The position numbers were made by a program, and so were the translations under genes. A stretch of DNA of 64,000 nt from Parasponia andersonii (lineage: Eukaryota; Streptophyta; Magnoliopsida; Rosales; Cannabaceae), in assembly GCA_002914805.1 (NCBI GenBank), contig JXTB01000073.1, forward strand, positions 592,795 to 656,794, written 5' to 3'. Position 1 is the first letter of the stretch, and the number at the start of each line of letters is the position of its first letter. Below the pieces are notes generated by a model, which saw only the letters and a list, made by a program, of their open reading frames with translations, had not been told where the DNA came from and ran no database searches. Of the stretch, positions 1 to 13,234 are shown piece by piece.

Positions 1-1558
1 GTTAATTTTTTTCTTTATTATTTCTTAAATATTTTTTTCCGATCTCTTGCAAATTTTGATTTTTGGATATCTTGACTTTCTTGATATTTACCAACTAGAT
101 GAATTCGCCAATTTTTTAAAGTCATAAAAATAGTTGAGGTTTATTTATTGACTAGTCGAGTTCTGTCAACTAACTGGTTAAAATATCAAATTATACCAAG
201 AGTAATTTTGGTAAAAACTGATATACTTCGTAATATCTTTAGTTAGCTATTATACGACAAATTTGGTTTTTTGAAATGCTATTTATAAAAGCTTCCCCGT
301 AAAAATGCTATTTAGTGTAAGTTCCCATCCGGTGGCCCTTAAACTGAGGGCTTAACCAAGGGCCCAATGGTAGGGCCAGAGTAAATGCAAAGTCACGTGC
401 CACCACCACGGATGTGTTTTCGGATTTTTTTTATTTTGGTTAAAAGAAATAATTTTTCTGGGCTTTCCTCTTGTTTTCATTCTGAGCTGAGGTAGACATG
501 GCATAATGCCTGTCCACAAGATCGAATGAGTTTGGCATTATGTAGTTGTACTCATGGCCCATGATCGAGGCCCAATGATTAGAAAATGGAAAAGGATTGT
601 CGTTGTGTGCCCTACTAGTGGTGATCGGGTCTACATAATATCTACATTATTAGTGTCATTGACTTGTTTATATTTCAATTGACTTTTGTCTTTCCCCACG
701 GAAAACTGTTTTATGAAAATTATTTGTTAAACTTAAAAGGGCATTACGTTCAGTTTTTAGCCAATAAAAATTTCACGTATCAACTCTGTCATTCATAATT
801 TATACATATACTAAACTCAAATATGATGAATTCTAGCTGGTTAAAAACCAGTTTAGATACAATGATCAGTAATGATATTTAGTATTCTCCTATGTGGAAA
901 ATCAATCGTTTTCAAAAAATAGAAAAGAATACTCTATAAGTTTGAAGGTGCCTTACCAATTTTTAAATCAACCACCATTCTCACTTTCCCTTCAACACAC
1001 TTAATATGTAAAAGCATATTGGACATAAGAGAGGTGATGATTAAGCCATACTTCAAATAAGAGAGTGATGATGATAATTTTCAAGTATCTAATATACTTT
1101 GGAAGCTGAATACTCTTTTTGATTTAAATTTAAGATTCCTTTAACGAGTTTTTTTTAACTTGACGTCTTTCTCTCTTAATTTAGTGGAAAAAGGCAACTA
1201 ATATTTGTCACTACTTTTAACTTCCAACAGAGTTGTTCTTTCTCAAGCCCTCGACAACAAAACCTTTTCAGACATATGACAGACTTGGAATTCAACACTT
1301 ACAAGTCAAAAAATTATTAGGTGCATGCATATACAACATAGTTAGATATACACAAATATATANCTCTGTCCAATATTTGCATGCAATGTATGTGTCCATA
1401 TATACGTATATATATCCGGACACCAATATATGTATATACTTAATTAATAATTCTTAACCGATCATAATTCATGCTTAGTTCCGTTATATGCATTTGTTTA
1501 AGTCTTTTCAAAGTCATGTCTGCTCCTCTCACACTGTCAAATGCATTAATTGACCAAC

Positions 1559-1560
<2 letters not shown>
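1..1560. other. AT-rich intergenic DNA, no gene seen
   Basis: No reading frame here has convincing protein similarity or plant-like coding composition. The stretch is AT-rich with scattered homopolymer runs. One base is unresolved at 1363. I see no RNA gene and no clear transposon terminus. Confidence 0.6.

Positions 1561-1596
<36 letters not shown>
1561..1596. repeat. (GA)18 microsatellite
   Basis: An uninterrupted run of 18 GA dinucleotides, bounded by ACAT on the left and TCAAAC on the right. No gene is adjacent, so there is no sign of a promoter GAGA element. It is a likely length-polymorphic marker. Confidence 0.95.
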
Positions 1597-1598
<2 letters not shown>

Positions 1599-3298
1599 AA
1601 ACGACAGTACTGTTCCCACTATTTCTTGAGTTGGCTGAGAACTTCCAAATTGTCCGATCAACCCCACCAATTAATTTTTTTTAATAACCACACCAATTAA
1701 ATTAGTTAAGCGTATATTTTCTTTTTCTTATTTATTTATCCTTTTTTGGTGGAAAAATTAGTTAAGCGTTTGATTTAATGTCAAACGACAAAAAGCCATT
1801 ATTGTTATTAATAATAGGATCAGAAGATGCCCGGCCAAATATGTTTTCTGTCCGAGAAATTCCAAGGTTTTCCATAAAAGGAATCAGATTCCCAACTTGG
1901 GTTATAGCTATTTCAGTTATAAATTAACGTACTACCTTATGATTAATGACACAGAAATTGGAAAAGAAAGAGCTATTAATACATGCAGCTAAGCAATATA
2001 AAATATAGTTCTGACAAGTTGATAAAATATATACGAAATTTTAAGAAGTGTAATATATAATACTTCTTATATCATGAGAGCAATAATTGATATTTGTTGT
2101 TAATTAATTAGGTTTTGGTGTGAATGTGAAACAAGGACAAGCACTCATTTATACGCAAGTCGATTACCCTCGTGTCATACCCTCTACAATTAATTGTGAA
2201 GTTTGAGTAAATAACGAACGTTTTTTATACTGCTAATTTATATTCGGACGCTTTTACCGTATTATAATGTGTTGATGGAACTATTTTTTTTTTTTTGATA
2301 ATAGTGTCGATGGAACTATTTGTGTTGGCTAACATTACTACTAAGTTAGAGCAAATCTCTGGCTAGTAACAATGTCAATTCATTCAATTTTATAGAAAAA
2401 AAAAATGTGAATAGATTTTATTGTGATAGTAGGTTATTGGTAATAGTAATCACATTCCACATCTAATATTAAGTTTAATGTTCGACTCTCCGTCCTAATT
2501 TTAAAAGGGGCCAAAAAAAAAAAAAAAGACGTTAATGCATTCTATTTACATGTCAAATGTATATTATAATATGTTAGCCACATGACACGTTAAATCGAAT
2601 ATTAGCTAAATATTATATATATATATATATATATATATCATTTTTTAGATTAAGAAAGCTGATTTGAAGCTCATTTATTTATTTTTTGTCTTATATGTAT
2701 CAATTGTTCACTCAACATTGATACGAAAATTAAACGTGTGACTCAAATCTATCTATTAATTATTGTTTTCAAATAATATCGTCCTCTCGTGTAAAAATTT
2801 GTTGACCTGAGCCTCATCGAGGAGATAAACTATAACTAAATATGAAAGTTAAAAATAGTGCTAATATTACAATATGCAATAAATGTTGTTCTTGATACGT
2901 TCTTTTGAATATTTTAATATTGAAACATTCAAAAACTTAATTAAAAAAAGAACATTTTTGAAAAAAAAAAAAAGAGTTTATAGTCAAATAAAAATTCGAT
3001 TTGTAGGAAGCACATAGGTTTTTTTTAATAAAAAGGAAGTAATTAGAATTGGTGTCCCGTTTTTATACTTGATTTTTAAAATGTTCATATTTTCTATCTT
3101 TTTATCAATGCCCAAATATAATAATTAATATAATGTTATATTAAAATCAAATGGGCATCTTACAAAAAAAACTAGGGGAAAAGTTTATGAATATCTGTTT
3201 TTAAAACTATATTTCCATAAATGCCCATTTTTTATTTTTATTTCACCATACCTATTTTTTATACATATGTTTGGAGAAATGTAGATCACTAATATTTT
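1597..3298. other. AT-rich intergenic DNA with an (AT)n tract
   Basis: No gene is recognisable. The stretch contains a perfect (AT)n microsatellite at about 2614-2638 and several long A or T runs. Every open frame is short and of biased composition. Confidence 0.6.
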
Positions 3299-5858
3299 AT
3301 GTCACGACCGAAAATCTAAGGTTGTGCTTTTTAATAATTTTAAATGAAAATAGTGATGAATAGTAGTTTTTAAAATTTCAGAAAAATTTAAGTACTTGAA
3401 ATTTAGGTTTAGTCCTCCAAAGTAAGTAAATTACGAGAATGGACAAATAAAAAATTTTTTGATCTTATTTATCAGTTTTAAATTTCCAAGTAAATTTTTC
3501 ATTTTAAAATGAGAGAAAATCCTAATTAACTGGTTAAAAAAAACTTATTATTAATTCATGAAGTTTAATAAAACTGTTCAAATTAAAACCCTAGGCCCAA
3601 TGTTCAAATAATTTACATAAAATCATTTTATTTTCTAAATACTCGATTTAATGACAAAAATCATCCTCATATATCTACTCAGTAAATATATTACTATTGA
3701 CTAAATAAATTTAATTTAGGAAAGGAAAATTGATACCGAGAACAAATCAACCAAAGAAGAGAATTTGAAATTATAAGCATATGCCAAACATACTTGCCAA
3801 GCTTTCAGTAATTACCACAAAATAGGTCAACACTTGAAATAGGAGGAAGAAGGAGGTGAGCACAAGAATGCTCAATAGAAACTCAATCACCTGTTTGAGT
3901 CGATGCAATTTTATCAAACTTGCATGGTTAATGCCTTTTCCAAAATCCATTTATAAAACAAGTGGTATCCAGAATAATAACATATTCAAAACAAAAGTAA
4001 AAAATCGCAAGAATGTACATATCATAAATCAACTCATCACATGAGCTCACACCCTCTCATCATGAACTAAAGTAACTCGTACTATGTGTACTAAGGACTC
4101 TCTGCCTGATATCTATCCTAGAAAACCGGAGAGACACCTATGTGTCTAAGCCTACTGAATCGGAGGGGCAACTGAATGCCTACACCAACGGAATGGGGAT
4201 AATTAAAAAAAAAAAAACAAACCTCGCGCAGGTTTACGGGCTCTCACCGAAGGTGGGTGTACTAGTCTGCCTACTACAACGATACTTTGCCTAAGATGTA
4301 TCTCATGTGTGATCCTATGATATGTACAATATATAACAAAATATGCATAATAACCATGAAATACAAAATCAAACAATGCTTTAAAATTCAACTTGGCATT
4401 ATTCTGAGATTTACTATATATGGGCAACACGCCGTTATTTTACCCCATGGTCATAATATAAAAAAAAAAATATATGTATAAAATTCATACAGTCCAATCC
4501 CAACAAAATCCAATAATTTTTAACAATTTATCAAAATATCATTTTAATTCACAATTTTTCACAAAATAGTTATTATGAAAACTTTCAAATTAAAACATGT
4601 ATAAAATCTGGTGATTGAATCCCTACCTCAAGATTGTAGTTATGTTGGGCTAACGATGCTAGAAATATCCTCAATTGATCACCGGGTTGTTCGGACATTT
4701 GTTTTCGAATCTCGTCATGTTCACTTGAAAAGTTGACTTTTCAAACAGAGTCTCGGATTGAGAAACAGATATCACCACTGAATTCAGAATACCCAAAAAT
4801 GTTGATTTAGATATAAAGTTTGTCGAAAACGGTGCAAATCACGAGCTCTTTTCTCGATTTTCGTGCCACTTCGGAAAATAGTGGTATTTTATATCAAACT
4901 TCATGTTCCGACCTCACTAAGTCTAAATTCGAAGTCAAAACTCAGTTTCAAGGTCCGAACATTAAATGAGCTCAAAAATTCAAAAATTATAACAATACAA
5001 CATTTTGAAAATAATTAGAAAAATACCACATTTTCATCTCGATAATTAAACGATCTTCCGATTATCGTTTTAACACTTCAAAATCAATAAAATTTCATGT
5101 TTCAAACTCTTCTTTCACGTGGTAAAATTTTCTCGAGAAATATAACTCAATTCTGAAATAATTACGAAAATACCACAAAAATTAAATATTATAAAATATT
5201 GCTACGATAGTCAACTTCTCACCAGAGCCGAGTTGGAGGGCAAGAGTGGTCGGAAATGAAAGCTGGAGTTGAGACGAGTCCAACGGTGGTGGTGGTGAGG
5301 TGATCGGACATCGGGAAGAGGAAACGGTGGGTGAAAAACTGATCCAATGGCGCTAATTACGGGCAGCCTTTTCTCCAGTGGTTCACGGCGGTAGTACCTG
5401 ACGTTGATTCGTCGGCGACTTCCAGTCACGCCGGGCATGCGCATTAGGCACGGCGGTGGCTGGTGACTCGGCGAATGAATAGTAATCGAGATGTGGTTTC
5501 GGGGGACTTCCGTGGAGAAGAAAGAAGAAAAATGGGGGTTTTATGTAATTTTCGGAACCTGTAGGAGTGGGACACGTGGCGCAATCTGGTTCAAGCAAAA
5601 AAAAAGTTTCTGAAATTCCATTTTGGCTATAATTTTAAAAAGATTCTTTCACTTTAGTCCCTCCTTAACTACACTTTTGTCCCCGGTTTGAAATTTCTTT
5701 TTCACTTTTGCCTCACATATACCTAGACTTTATCTTGTCTAGATTCAACACCAAATTTATTTCAGATTCTTATTTAATTAATCTAAAAATACAAAATTAC
5801 CAAATTGCTTTTGATTCCACTTAATTACTCTTGCAAAATTTATGATTTTACATTTTAC
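3299..5858 (-). mobile_element. Old solo LTR-like sequence, Tekay-type Ty3/Gypsy (copy A)
   Basis: This 2.56-kb stretch is homologous along its length, with roughly 70 percent similarity by eye, to the stretch at 32929-35400, and both lie in the same orientation. Read on the minus strand it ends in GGTCGTGACA, the kind of end seen in long Tekay/Del chromovirus LTRs. Its other end falls near 5858, where the partner copy has a TG start next to a purine-rich tract. Its GC-rich part at about 5210-5600 resembles the GC-rich leader part of such LTRs. No internal coding domain is attached, so it looks like a solo LTR or a fragment. It is heavily diverged and therefore old. The family name is inferred from end motifs and length, not from protein domains. 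Confidence 0.45.
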
Positions 5859-6360
5859 ACATGAAATGAATTAATTTCATTTGTAAAACATTAGTGGTTT
5901 ATATTTCAAAATGTATAGATTATGTCAAATTTATAATAAAATATATATACCCTAGTAAATGCTTACATTGTACATACCGTTCATATTTTACTCAAGAAAT
6001 ATATACTTCGTAGGTAAAAATTTACATTGTAAATATATATCACCTATATTTTGCAAGTGAAATGTATACCATAAAAACAGATACTTTCAAAAGAAAAATT
6101 TAAGACAGGTATATATGAAAATAAAGTATAAAAAAGGTACTAGGTGTAAATTTCTCAAAAACTAGGCCCAAAGTAAATTTGAAAGCAAAATTGATATAAA
6201 TAGCAGTAATTTTGACTAAAATGATTTTCATTCGAGTGCTTTGAAAAATGATTTTTCTAGTAGTATTTTAGTGTTTTGCGACTTTGTATGATGTAGAGTC
6301 ATACAATTTTTGATTATTGATTAGTCCTAAAACAGTCGTAATTTTTATAGTATGATCATT

Positions 6361-7460
6361 GTCACTTAATTTTTTGACACTATTAGAAATATCAAATTGA
6401 AAAAGACTCTTAAAAAAAAGTCATTTTGTTCAAAATTAATACTACTCATGTCAATTTCCCAATTTGAAAAATATCTTATGGGCCAAACTTTTTGAAAAAT
6501 ATGGGATTTATTTATAAATATATTATTTTAAAAGTTTATTTAGAAAAATAATACTTTAAAATATATTTAGAAAAATGTCAAATAATTCTCATTTAAAGAT
6601 CATTTAAGTTCGAGTTGATGATATAGTACATGGATGGAACTATGTCGATTAATGATGTACAACCGCCGTAACTTTCATTAGTGTCTGCTTAATTATGATA
6701 TATGATTTAGTTAAAGTAAGAAAAGGTTTAGCATACTTTATTCACATTATGTATCGTTTATTATATCTTAAAATTAAATAATGTCACATAGATCAAGTAG
6801 GAGAATGTAAAAATTTTCTTAATATGGTCCATATTCCATATTTAAGAGATATCATTTATTTTAGGAATATCAAAATTATGGTATAATAAATATAATAAAG
6901 GCTAATTGTTGTCACACAATTTTTTGATACTATTAGAAGTATCAAATTGAAAAAGACTATTAAAAAAAAGTCATTTTGTTTGATATTAATACTACTCATG
7001 TCGATTTCCCAATTTGAAAAATATCTTATGGGCCAAACTTTTTGAAAAATATGGGATGTATTTATAAATATATTATTTTAAAATTTTATTTAGAAAAATA
7101 ATACTTTAAAATATATTTAGAAAAATGTCAAATAATTCTCATTTAGAGATCATTTAAGTACGAGCTGATGATGTAGTACATGGATAGAACTATGTCGATT
7201 AATGATATGTAACCGCCGTAACTTTCATTAGTGTTTGCTTAATTATGATATATGATTTAGTTAAAGTAAGAAAAGGTTTAGCATACTTTATTCGCATTAT
7301 GTATCGTTTATTATATCTTAAAATTAAATAATATCACATAGACCAAGTAGAAGAATGTAAGAATTTTCTTAATATGGTCCATATTCCATATTTAAGATAT
7401 ATCATTTATTTTAGGAATATCAAAATTATGGTATAATAAATATAATAAAAGCTAATTGTT
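6361..7460. repeat. Tandem duplication of a 550-bp unit
   Basis: Two adjacent copies (6361-6910 and 6911-7460) are well over 90 percent alike, and each ends in GCTAATTGTT. Each unit contains a purine-rich CAAGTAG(G/A)AGAA followed by TGTAA(A/G)AATTTTC, which looks like the polypurine tract and LTR start of a Copia-type element. The duplication may therefore have copied the 3' end of an old retroelement. No coding sequence is recognisable in either copy. Confidence 0.85.
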
Positions 7461-7740
7461 AAATAGTCAAATATTGAGGATTAGTAAGTTTTTCGATAAT
7501 TACAAACTTTGATGGAAAGTATGTAAATAATGTCTTCAGGAAACTATTCCTCTCTCTGCCTATAAAAGTGTGTCAAAGCTGATCAGATTAATATGTGCTA
7601 AAAAATTAAGAGAGGCTTAGAAAGAGAAACACAATTTCTGAAACTAGAAAATTTCTAATGATTATTATTTAGCTTATTAAAGATTTTATCATAGAACAAG
7701 GTACGGAAATTCTCCTAATTATTGTTATTGTTATTATAAA
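7356..7740 (+). mobile_element. Possible Copia-type LTR remnant
   Basis: TGTAAGAATTTTC follows a polypurine-like tract (CAAGTAGAAGAA), as at the start of a 3' LTR. About 205 bp further on lies CTATAAAAG (near 7560), suitable as an LTR TATA box. The right-hand end is not defined, no primer-binding site or second LTR was found, and no domains are attached. This is a weak call; the sequence could be another kind of repeat. Confidence 0.3.
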
Positions 7741-8439
7741 AAATCATAAGATTCTAAGATCTTGATATTATTAATAATGTAAATTAGATATTTGCATATT
7801 ATGATTTTTCACAATGTATATTGATTTTTAGGTATGATTTTTATTCACGTGGTATATATTTCATGTAGAAACTAATGTAGAAACTAGTGGTATGTATTTA
7901 TCCAAAAAATTGTATAAAAACAAATAATTGTGAAATAAAAATAAAAATAGACATTTAATGAAAATATGCTTAAAATGGATATGTACGTACTTTTCCCATT
8001 TCTAGGCATATGTTTCAGGGCTTCTTACGGAAATCCAGACCCATAGACCGAAAAATTGAAAAATGGGAAAATGATATGATATGGGATACTACCTTTTAGA
8101 AAAATATTCTAATAATACGACCCAACCTATTATAATTTGTTTTGTACTACCTTTTTCTTAAAATTGGCCAATTTTTTTTTTTGTCATCTTCCTTTCTCAT
8201 TTTCAGGACTTAATCAGTTTTAATTGACCAATTCAATTCTTGAGCAAGTGATGGATGACCATGTTTCTGAAACTAATTTGCCCAAAATTAGAGAGAAGAG
8301 GAAAGACTCCCTTATTTCAAGATTGTATGAATTAGAATTGATTTGAAAAATAAAGGCTAGTTTCTTGGTTTATTAGGGGTAAATATTCAGGAAATTTTTG
8401 TGGTTTTTTGTGATTTAGTTAATTAAAGGATATTCTGTT
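7741..8439. other. AT-rich intergenic DNA, no gene seen
   Basis: No gene, RNA or clear repeat boundary is recognised. The sequence is AT-rich and all frames are closed or very short. Confidence 0.55.
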
Positions 8440-9072
8440 ACATGGAACCAAATTGATTTTCTGAAACCCTTTATAGTTTCCTATGATTAATTTACATACA
8501 TAGTATTCTACTAAAAAGAAACTACACTAGTTTTTTAGAAACTTTTGTGGTTTCCTATAATTAACTTACATATATGACATTCTGCTAAAAGGAAACTATA
8601 CTGATTTTCTAGAAACTCTTATAATTTCTTATGATTTACTTATATACAGGGTATTCTACTAAAATGAAACTAAATCGGTTTTTTAGAAACCTTTTTGATT
8701 TCCTATGATTTACATGGTATTCTACTAAAAAGAAACTATATTAGTTTTTTAGAAACTTTTATGGTTTCCTATAATTAACTTACATATATGACATTCTGCT
8801 AAAAAGAAACTACATTGATTTTCTAGAAACTTTCGTGGTTTCTTATGATTAACTTTTATACAAGGCATCCTACTAAAAGGAAACTAAATCGGTTTTTTAG
8901 AAACTTTTGTAGTTTCCTATGATTTACTTACATATAGGGTATTTTGCTAAAAAGAATCCAAATTAGTCTCTAAGAAACTTTTTTTGATTTCTAGTGATTT
9001 ACTTACATATATGGCATTCCGTTAAAAAGAAACCAAACTAGTTTTTAGAAATCTTTTGTTGTTTTCTGTAAA
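8440..9072. repeat. Minisatellite array, about 74-bp unit, about 9 copies (array 1)
   Basis: The landmark GAAAC, preceded by TT(T/C)TAGAAAC-like sequence, recurs at 8538, 8612, 8686, 8752, 8826, 8900, 8974 and 9048. The spacing is 74 bp except for one 66-bp unit. Each unit reads roughly as a TTTCCTATGATT segment, then ACTTACATATATG, then CATTCTGCTAAAAAGAAAC. Copies differ by scattered substitutions, so the array is not young. It is related to the array at 13235-13800. Confidence 0.85.
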
Positions 9073-12000
9073 AAAGAAAAATGGCTTATTTAATAAAATA
9101 CCACCGTATTTTCTAACTCCTAAAATATTTAGAACAATGCTCTGAAAGGTCATAAATTTGAAAATATTTTTTGAAAAATAGATATAAATGTCCAAAGCCC
9201 TTGAAAAATCCCAGATGACTGATTTTTTGGAAAATTCCCACATTAATATAGAAAAATACTACTTTTCCTCCAAAATTTTAGTGATACTCGAAATAATCAA
9301 TTGGGTTACTTTAGGTAACCAATCTAGTTACTTTAAATTCTCAATCAAATTACCTAAGGTAATTGACAAGTTACCTCAAATCTCTTGCCAATTAATAAAA
9401 AATAATATTTTTCTAATTAAATCTAACTTTTTAAACAATTTTAAAATCCAGAATTTTTTATTTTATTTTAACTTTTACCGTAAAAAATCTAATTTCCTCT
9501 ATGTAACATGCCATGACAAGCTTTGGGTTCATGAGGCCCAACATATGTCCAAGCCTTGGGCCTATTAGTAACAAAGTATTGGGTCTCAAAAAGGCCCATC
9601 CTGATTTCTTTTTTCGATAGTCGTGCATAATTAAAGACTCTCAATAAATAGATGTAAGGATTTCCTCCGACCAAACCAGGTCCATCGTCTATAATTCATT
9701 TGCTAACTCATCACAGCGCGATTCGCATGTGTACCACGAGAGTAAAAAGACAACAAACAAACTATGAATATGTCCAATAAGATTACCGAATTCGGTAGTC
9801 TTAATTGGATAATTAAGCATTAACAGCCTTTGCAACCATTAAGATACAAATTTCAAAGACCAACCTCAGTAGCCCACATTCACAATTAGGCCCATAACTT
9901 TAGCTTCTGCCCCTTTAGCTGTAAATTTCATAAATCGACATTTGTTTGGACGAGCAACGAATATGCAAAATTGCTATAAATATTGCACATAGTGGACAGC
10001 TAACTTTTGGGCCAATCTCGTGCTTAGAATGATATTAGGGAAAATAGGAGGTGGATGTTGTGCAAATTTAATACACTCGCAAGTTCACAAATGTATTGAA
10101 ACATAGAACTGTAAGCACTAAGGTCGAAACCACATGTGCACAAATCTATTGAATATGATACTGTAAGTAACGAGATCGAGGACTGTTAAGTTCTATAAAT
10201 TCTAAATAAACTTAAATAAATTATGATTCTATCTTAGTCGAAAAGAGAACTGAATAATTAAAGTTGTATAGACCGATTATAGAGAAACAATTAAATTAAA
10301 GAATCTGAAATTCAAGGATTGAATTTTTAGAATCCACTACTATTTAACTTAACAATTCTCTATTAGTAATTAATTCCTTTGATTGAAATAACAACTTGAA
10401 ATCATCTAATAGATAACAACTAAACACGAGTTAAATAGTTCTTGTACAAGTTTTTTTCCGCATTACTGATAGTATTGTACCTAACGTATCGATTCAATAA
10501 AAAGATCACAAAAAATCAAAACAACGACACTAATCTTCAAAAAACCAGGCCAAAATTATTCAAATAAAATTCTAAAAATCAAATATATATGATATTAATA
10601 ATGAAAGAAAATTTACTTCAATCATCTTGATAAACAAGAACAATGGTAATTAAAGTGCACTTAAAATTGTTAAATTGATAAAAAGATAAAACATTCCTAA
10701 ATGGAGTTTCATTTTCAACCTTAGTACAAGAAAAACACATTCTACACTAATATTTATATGAGTTGGGTTTTTTAATATTAAATATAATTTATGTTTTGAA
10801 GGAAAAAAATTTCTAATTCTGTTAAATGATTGTTAATATTTCAAGATTATTCCATATCTCATTAGTTTTAATTCTGCAATAGATTATTAAATTATAAATA
10901 AAATTTAAATCAGATTAAAGCTAACTAAATTTTCTAAAAAGTAACAAAAACACATTCTTTTTTTATTCAAAAAGTATATAACAGTTTATACACTAAAGAA
11001 AAAAAAAAAATAACAAGAAATCCAATTTTAAAAAAAAACCAAGGTTGAAAGAAATAAAGTGAAAAAAAAAAATAAAAATTTTAAAAAAACCCAAAATAAA
11101 TTCTATACAAAATTTAAAGTTATATTATAGAAAATTCAAAATTTCAACAATTTAAACAACTAATAAATAACATTCTATACTTATTCAATTAAATTCCATA
11201 AAAAAATTTCATTCAAAAAAACTAAAAATTGCAAGCAACAAAAAGTAGAAGAAAATATTTTACCCACTAAAATTATCCATTATATTCTTTTTAAAAAAAT
11301 AAAAAAGAAAAAAACTCCTATTATCGCTCTTACAATAGGCCAAAGAAGGAGTGCTTTGATCTCCCTCATCGACCTCTCCACTTTTTCCTCTATCAGCCCT
11401 GATCTCTTTCAAGGGTATGGAGGTTTGCATTTTTTCTTTATTTTTCTATTAAGTCTATATTTAGATATGATTATAGTATCATATTTGTATGAATTTTTAA
11501 ACTATTTGATTTTTTCTATTTTTTCAGTAGGTATTAATCTTATTTTGTATTAGAATCATAGTTTTACTCGCCAGTAATGTAGTCTAGTATCAAGTTAAGA
11601 TATTGTTTATCAGTTATCATTGTTATCTTTTTTTATTAGAGCATTATCGTAGCTCATAATTCTTGTTGCTGATGTGTTTGTAATCCACTTTTTGCTCATT
11701 TTTTTTTGGAGGAGTTTGAAATTATAATCCTCTATATTTAAATTATAATCGAAGCTTTTCACTTTTTATTAATATTAATCCCTTAAGAAGTCAATTTTTA
11801 TCACAAAAAAGAAAAGAAAACAGAAGAAAAAGAAAAAAGATAGTAATTTAAAATAAATTAAAATTGAATCTTTTTATCCTATGTCACACTTACTAAAAAT
11901 ATGTTTCCTTACGAGAATTAGAATTGAAATAGAAATAAGTATAATTAATATGCTATTATAAATTATTTTTAATTTCAATAATGCAAATCCATGGAGAAAA

Positions 12001-12167
12001 AAGAACAAAACAAATTAATCATTAAAAACTCTCCATAGATCTATAAAAATATATAAAAAGGGGAATGAACTTGGGAATTGAGCCTTTTATCCAGTAGTTT
12101 AGGTTTTTTAAGAATTTGTTTTATTGTTTTATTACGCCAACTAAATAGAAAGGATACATATTAATGA
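9073..12167. other. Non-coding DNA between the two related minisatellite arrays
   Basis: No gene is supported. A 126-codon open frame at 9188-9568 has low-complexity AT-driven composition and no recognised domain. Around 9300-9380 the motif GGTTACTTTAGGTAACC and related near-palindromes recur. The stretch at about 10060-10500 has the look of a dispersed plant repeat (ACACTCGCAAGTTCACAAAT, then a run of short conserved words), but I cannot name the family. From 10700 onward the sequence is very A/T-rich. Confidence 0.5.
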
Positions 12168-12755
12168 TTTTTTGTTGGAAAAATAATATTTAGTACGGTT
12201 TTTCAAAAAATAATGACAATTTTACGACTTGACCCAAATAATAACTTTTATGTATGATCCAGGCAAAAGTATTTCCATTTTTTACAGTGTAAAGCATGGT
12301 AAACTTTTATTAATTTTAAAGTTAATATAAGTAAATGCAGGTTTAGTAGCTGGCTCATGTTGTCCCACATACCAGATTAGGGTTCAAACACCCCTCGGCC
12401 ATACCCTCTCTCTTTTCTTGTTTTATTTCTTTTTTATCTGCTCTGTTTTTTTTTTTCCCCTTTTTTGTTGGGAAAATAACATTTAGTACGATTTTTCAAG
12501 AAATAATGTCAATTTTACGACTTAACCCAAACAATAACTTTTCTGTACGGTCTAGGCAAAAGTATTTCCATTTTTTATGTTGTAAGGCATGGTAAACCTT
12601 TATTAATTTTAAAGTTAATATAAATGAAATATAAGTAAATGCAAATTTAGTAGCTAGCTCATATTATTCTACATACCAGATCAGATCAGGGTTCAGACTC
12701 CTTTAGTCATACTCCTTCTTTTCTTGTTTAATTCCTTTTTTATTTATTCCTTTTT
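12168..12755. repeat. Tandem duplication of a unit of about 293 bp, with a SINE-like internal motif
   Basis: The copies lie at 12168-12460 and 12461-12755, and both start TTTTTTGTTGG(A/G)AAAATAA. They share most words in order but carry substitutions and a short insertion in copy 2. Inside each copy a TGGCTCATGTTG-like word is followed about 32 bp later by GGGTTCAAACACCC or its diverged form. That spacing resembles the A and B boxes of a tRNA-derived RNA polymerase III promoter, and the downstream part is T-rich. The boxes are imperfect and sit deep inside the unit, so a SINE origin is only a suggestion. Confidence 0.75.
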
Positions 12756-12854
12756 CATTCTCGTTTTCAAATTCATTTTTTAAAGCCCGCTTCCTTTTTC
12801 TTTTTTTGTTTTTATTTATTTATTTTATATTTTCTATCTACCATTTAAGCTTCT

Positions 12855-12986
12855 TAAGAAATTCTACTATCGAGAAAAGATTTGAGAAACCATTCTAATT
12901 ACTAAAGAACCAAACCATAGTAAGAAATTCTACTATCGAGAAAAGATTTGAGAAACCATTCTAATTACTAAAGAACCAAACCATAG
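12855..12986. repeat. Exact tandem duplication of 66 bp
   Basis: 12855-12920 and 12921-12986 are identical base for base, each starting TAAGAAATTCTACTATCGAG and ending ACCATAG. Identity over the whole unit in such AT-rich neutral DNA means a recent event or an assembly artefact. It has no coding context. Confidence 0.95.
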
Positions 12987-13234
12987 TAATAAAAGAAATG
13001 ATATTTAGAACTAATAAATAAAATCAGAAAAATTAATTTCGTTACCAAAAACTCATAAACCAATTAATACTATTGGGCTCTAATTAATCTTGTGGTTGCT
13101 AAAAACTACTTACCAATTAATATTAGAAACTAGAAGTTATTTTTACTAGTATTTTCTAACTATATAATATAGAATACAATAGTCAATTAAGAAGAAGAAA
13201 CCAAAAACCAAACTAGTTTATGCTAAACCAAATT

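Noticed and set aside
4203-5600. Short minus-strand frames in the GC-rich part of Tekay-like copy A
   Set aside because: They fall in the GC-rich section of an LTR-like repeat, are short, and have no counterpart frames in copy B.
9188-9568. 126-codon open frame on the plus strand
   Set aside because: Composition is dominated by Asn, Lys, Phe and Ile from AT-rich DNA. No domain is recognisable, and it lies among repeats.
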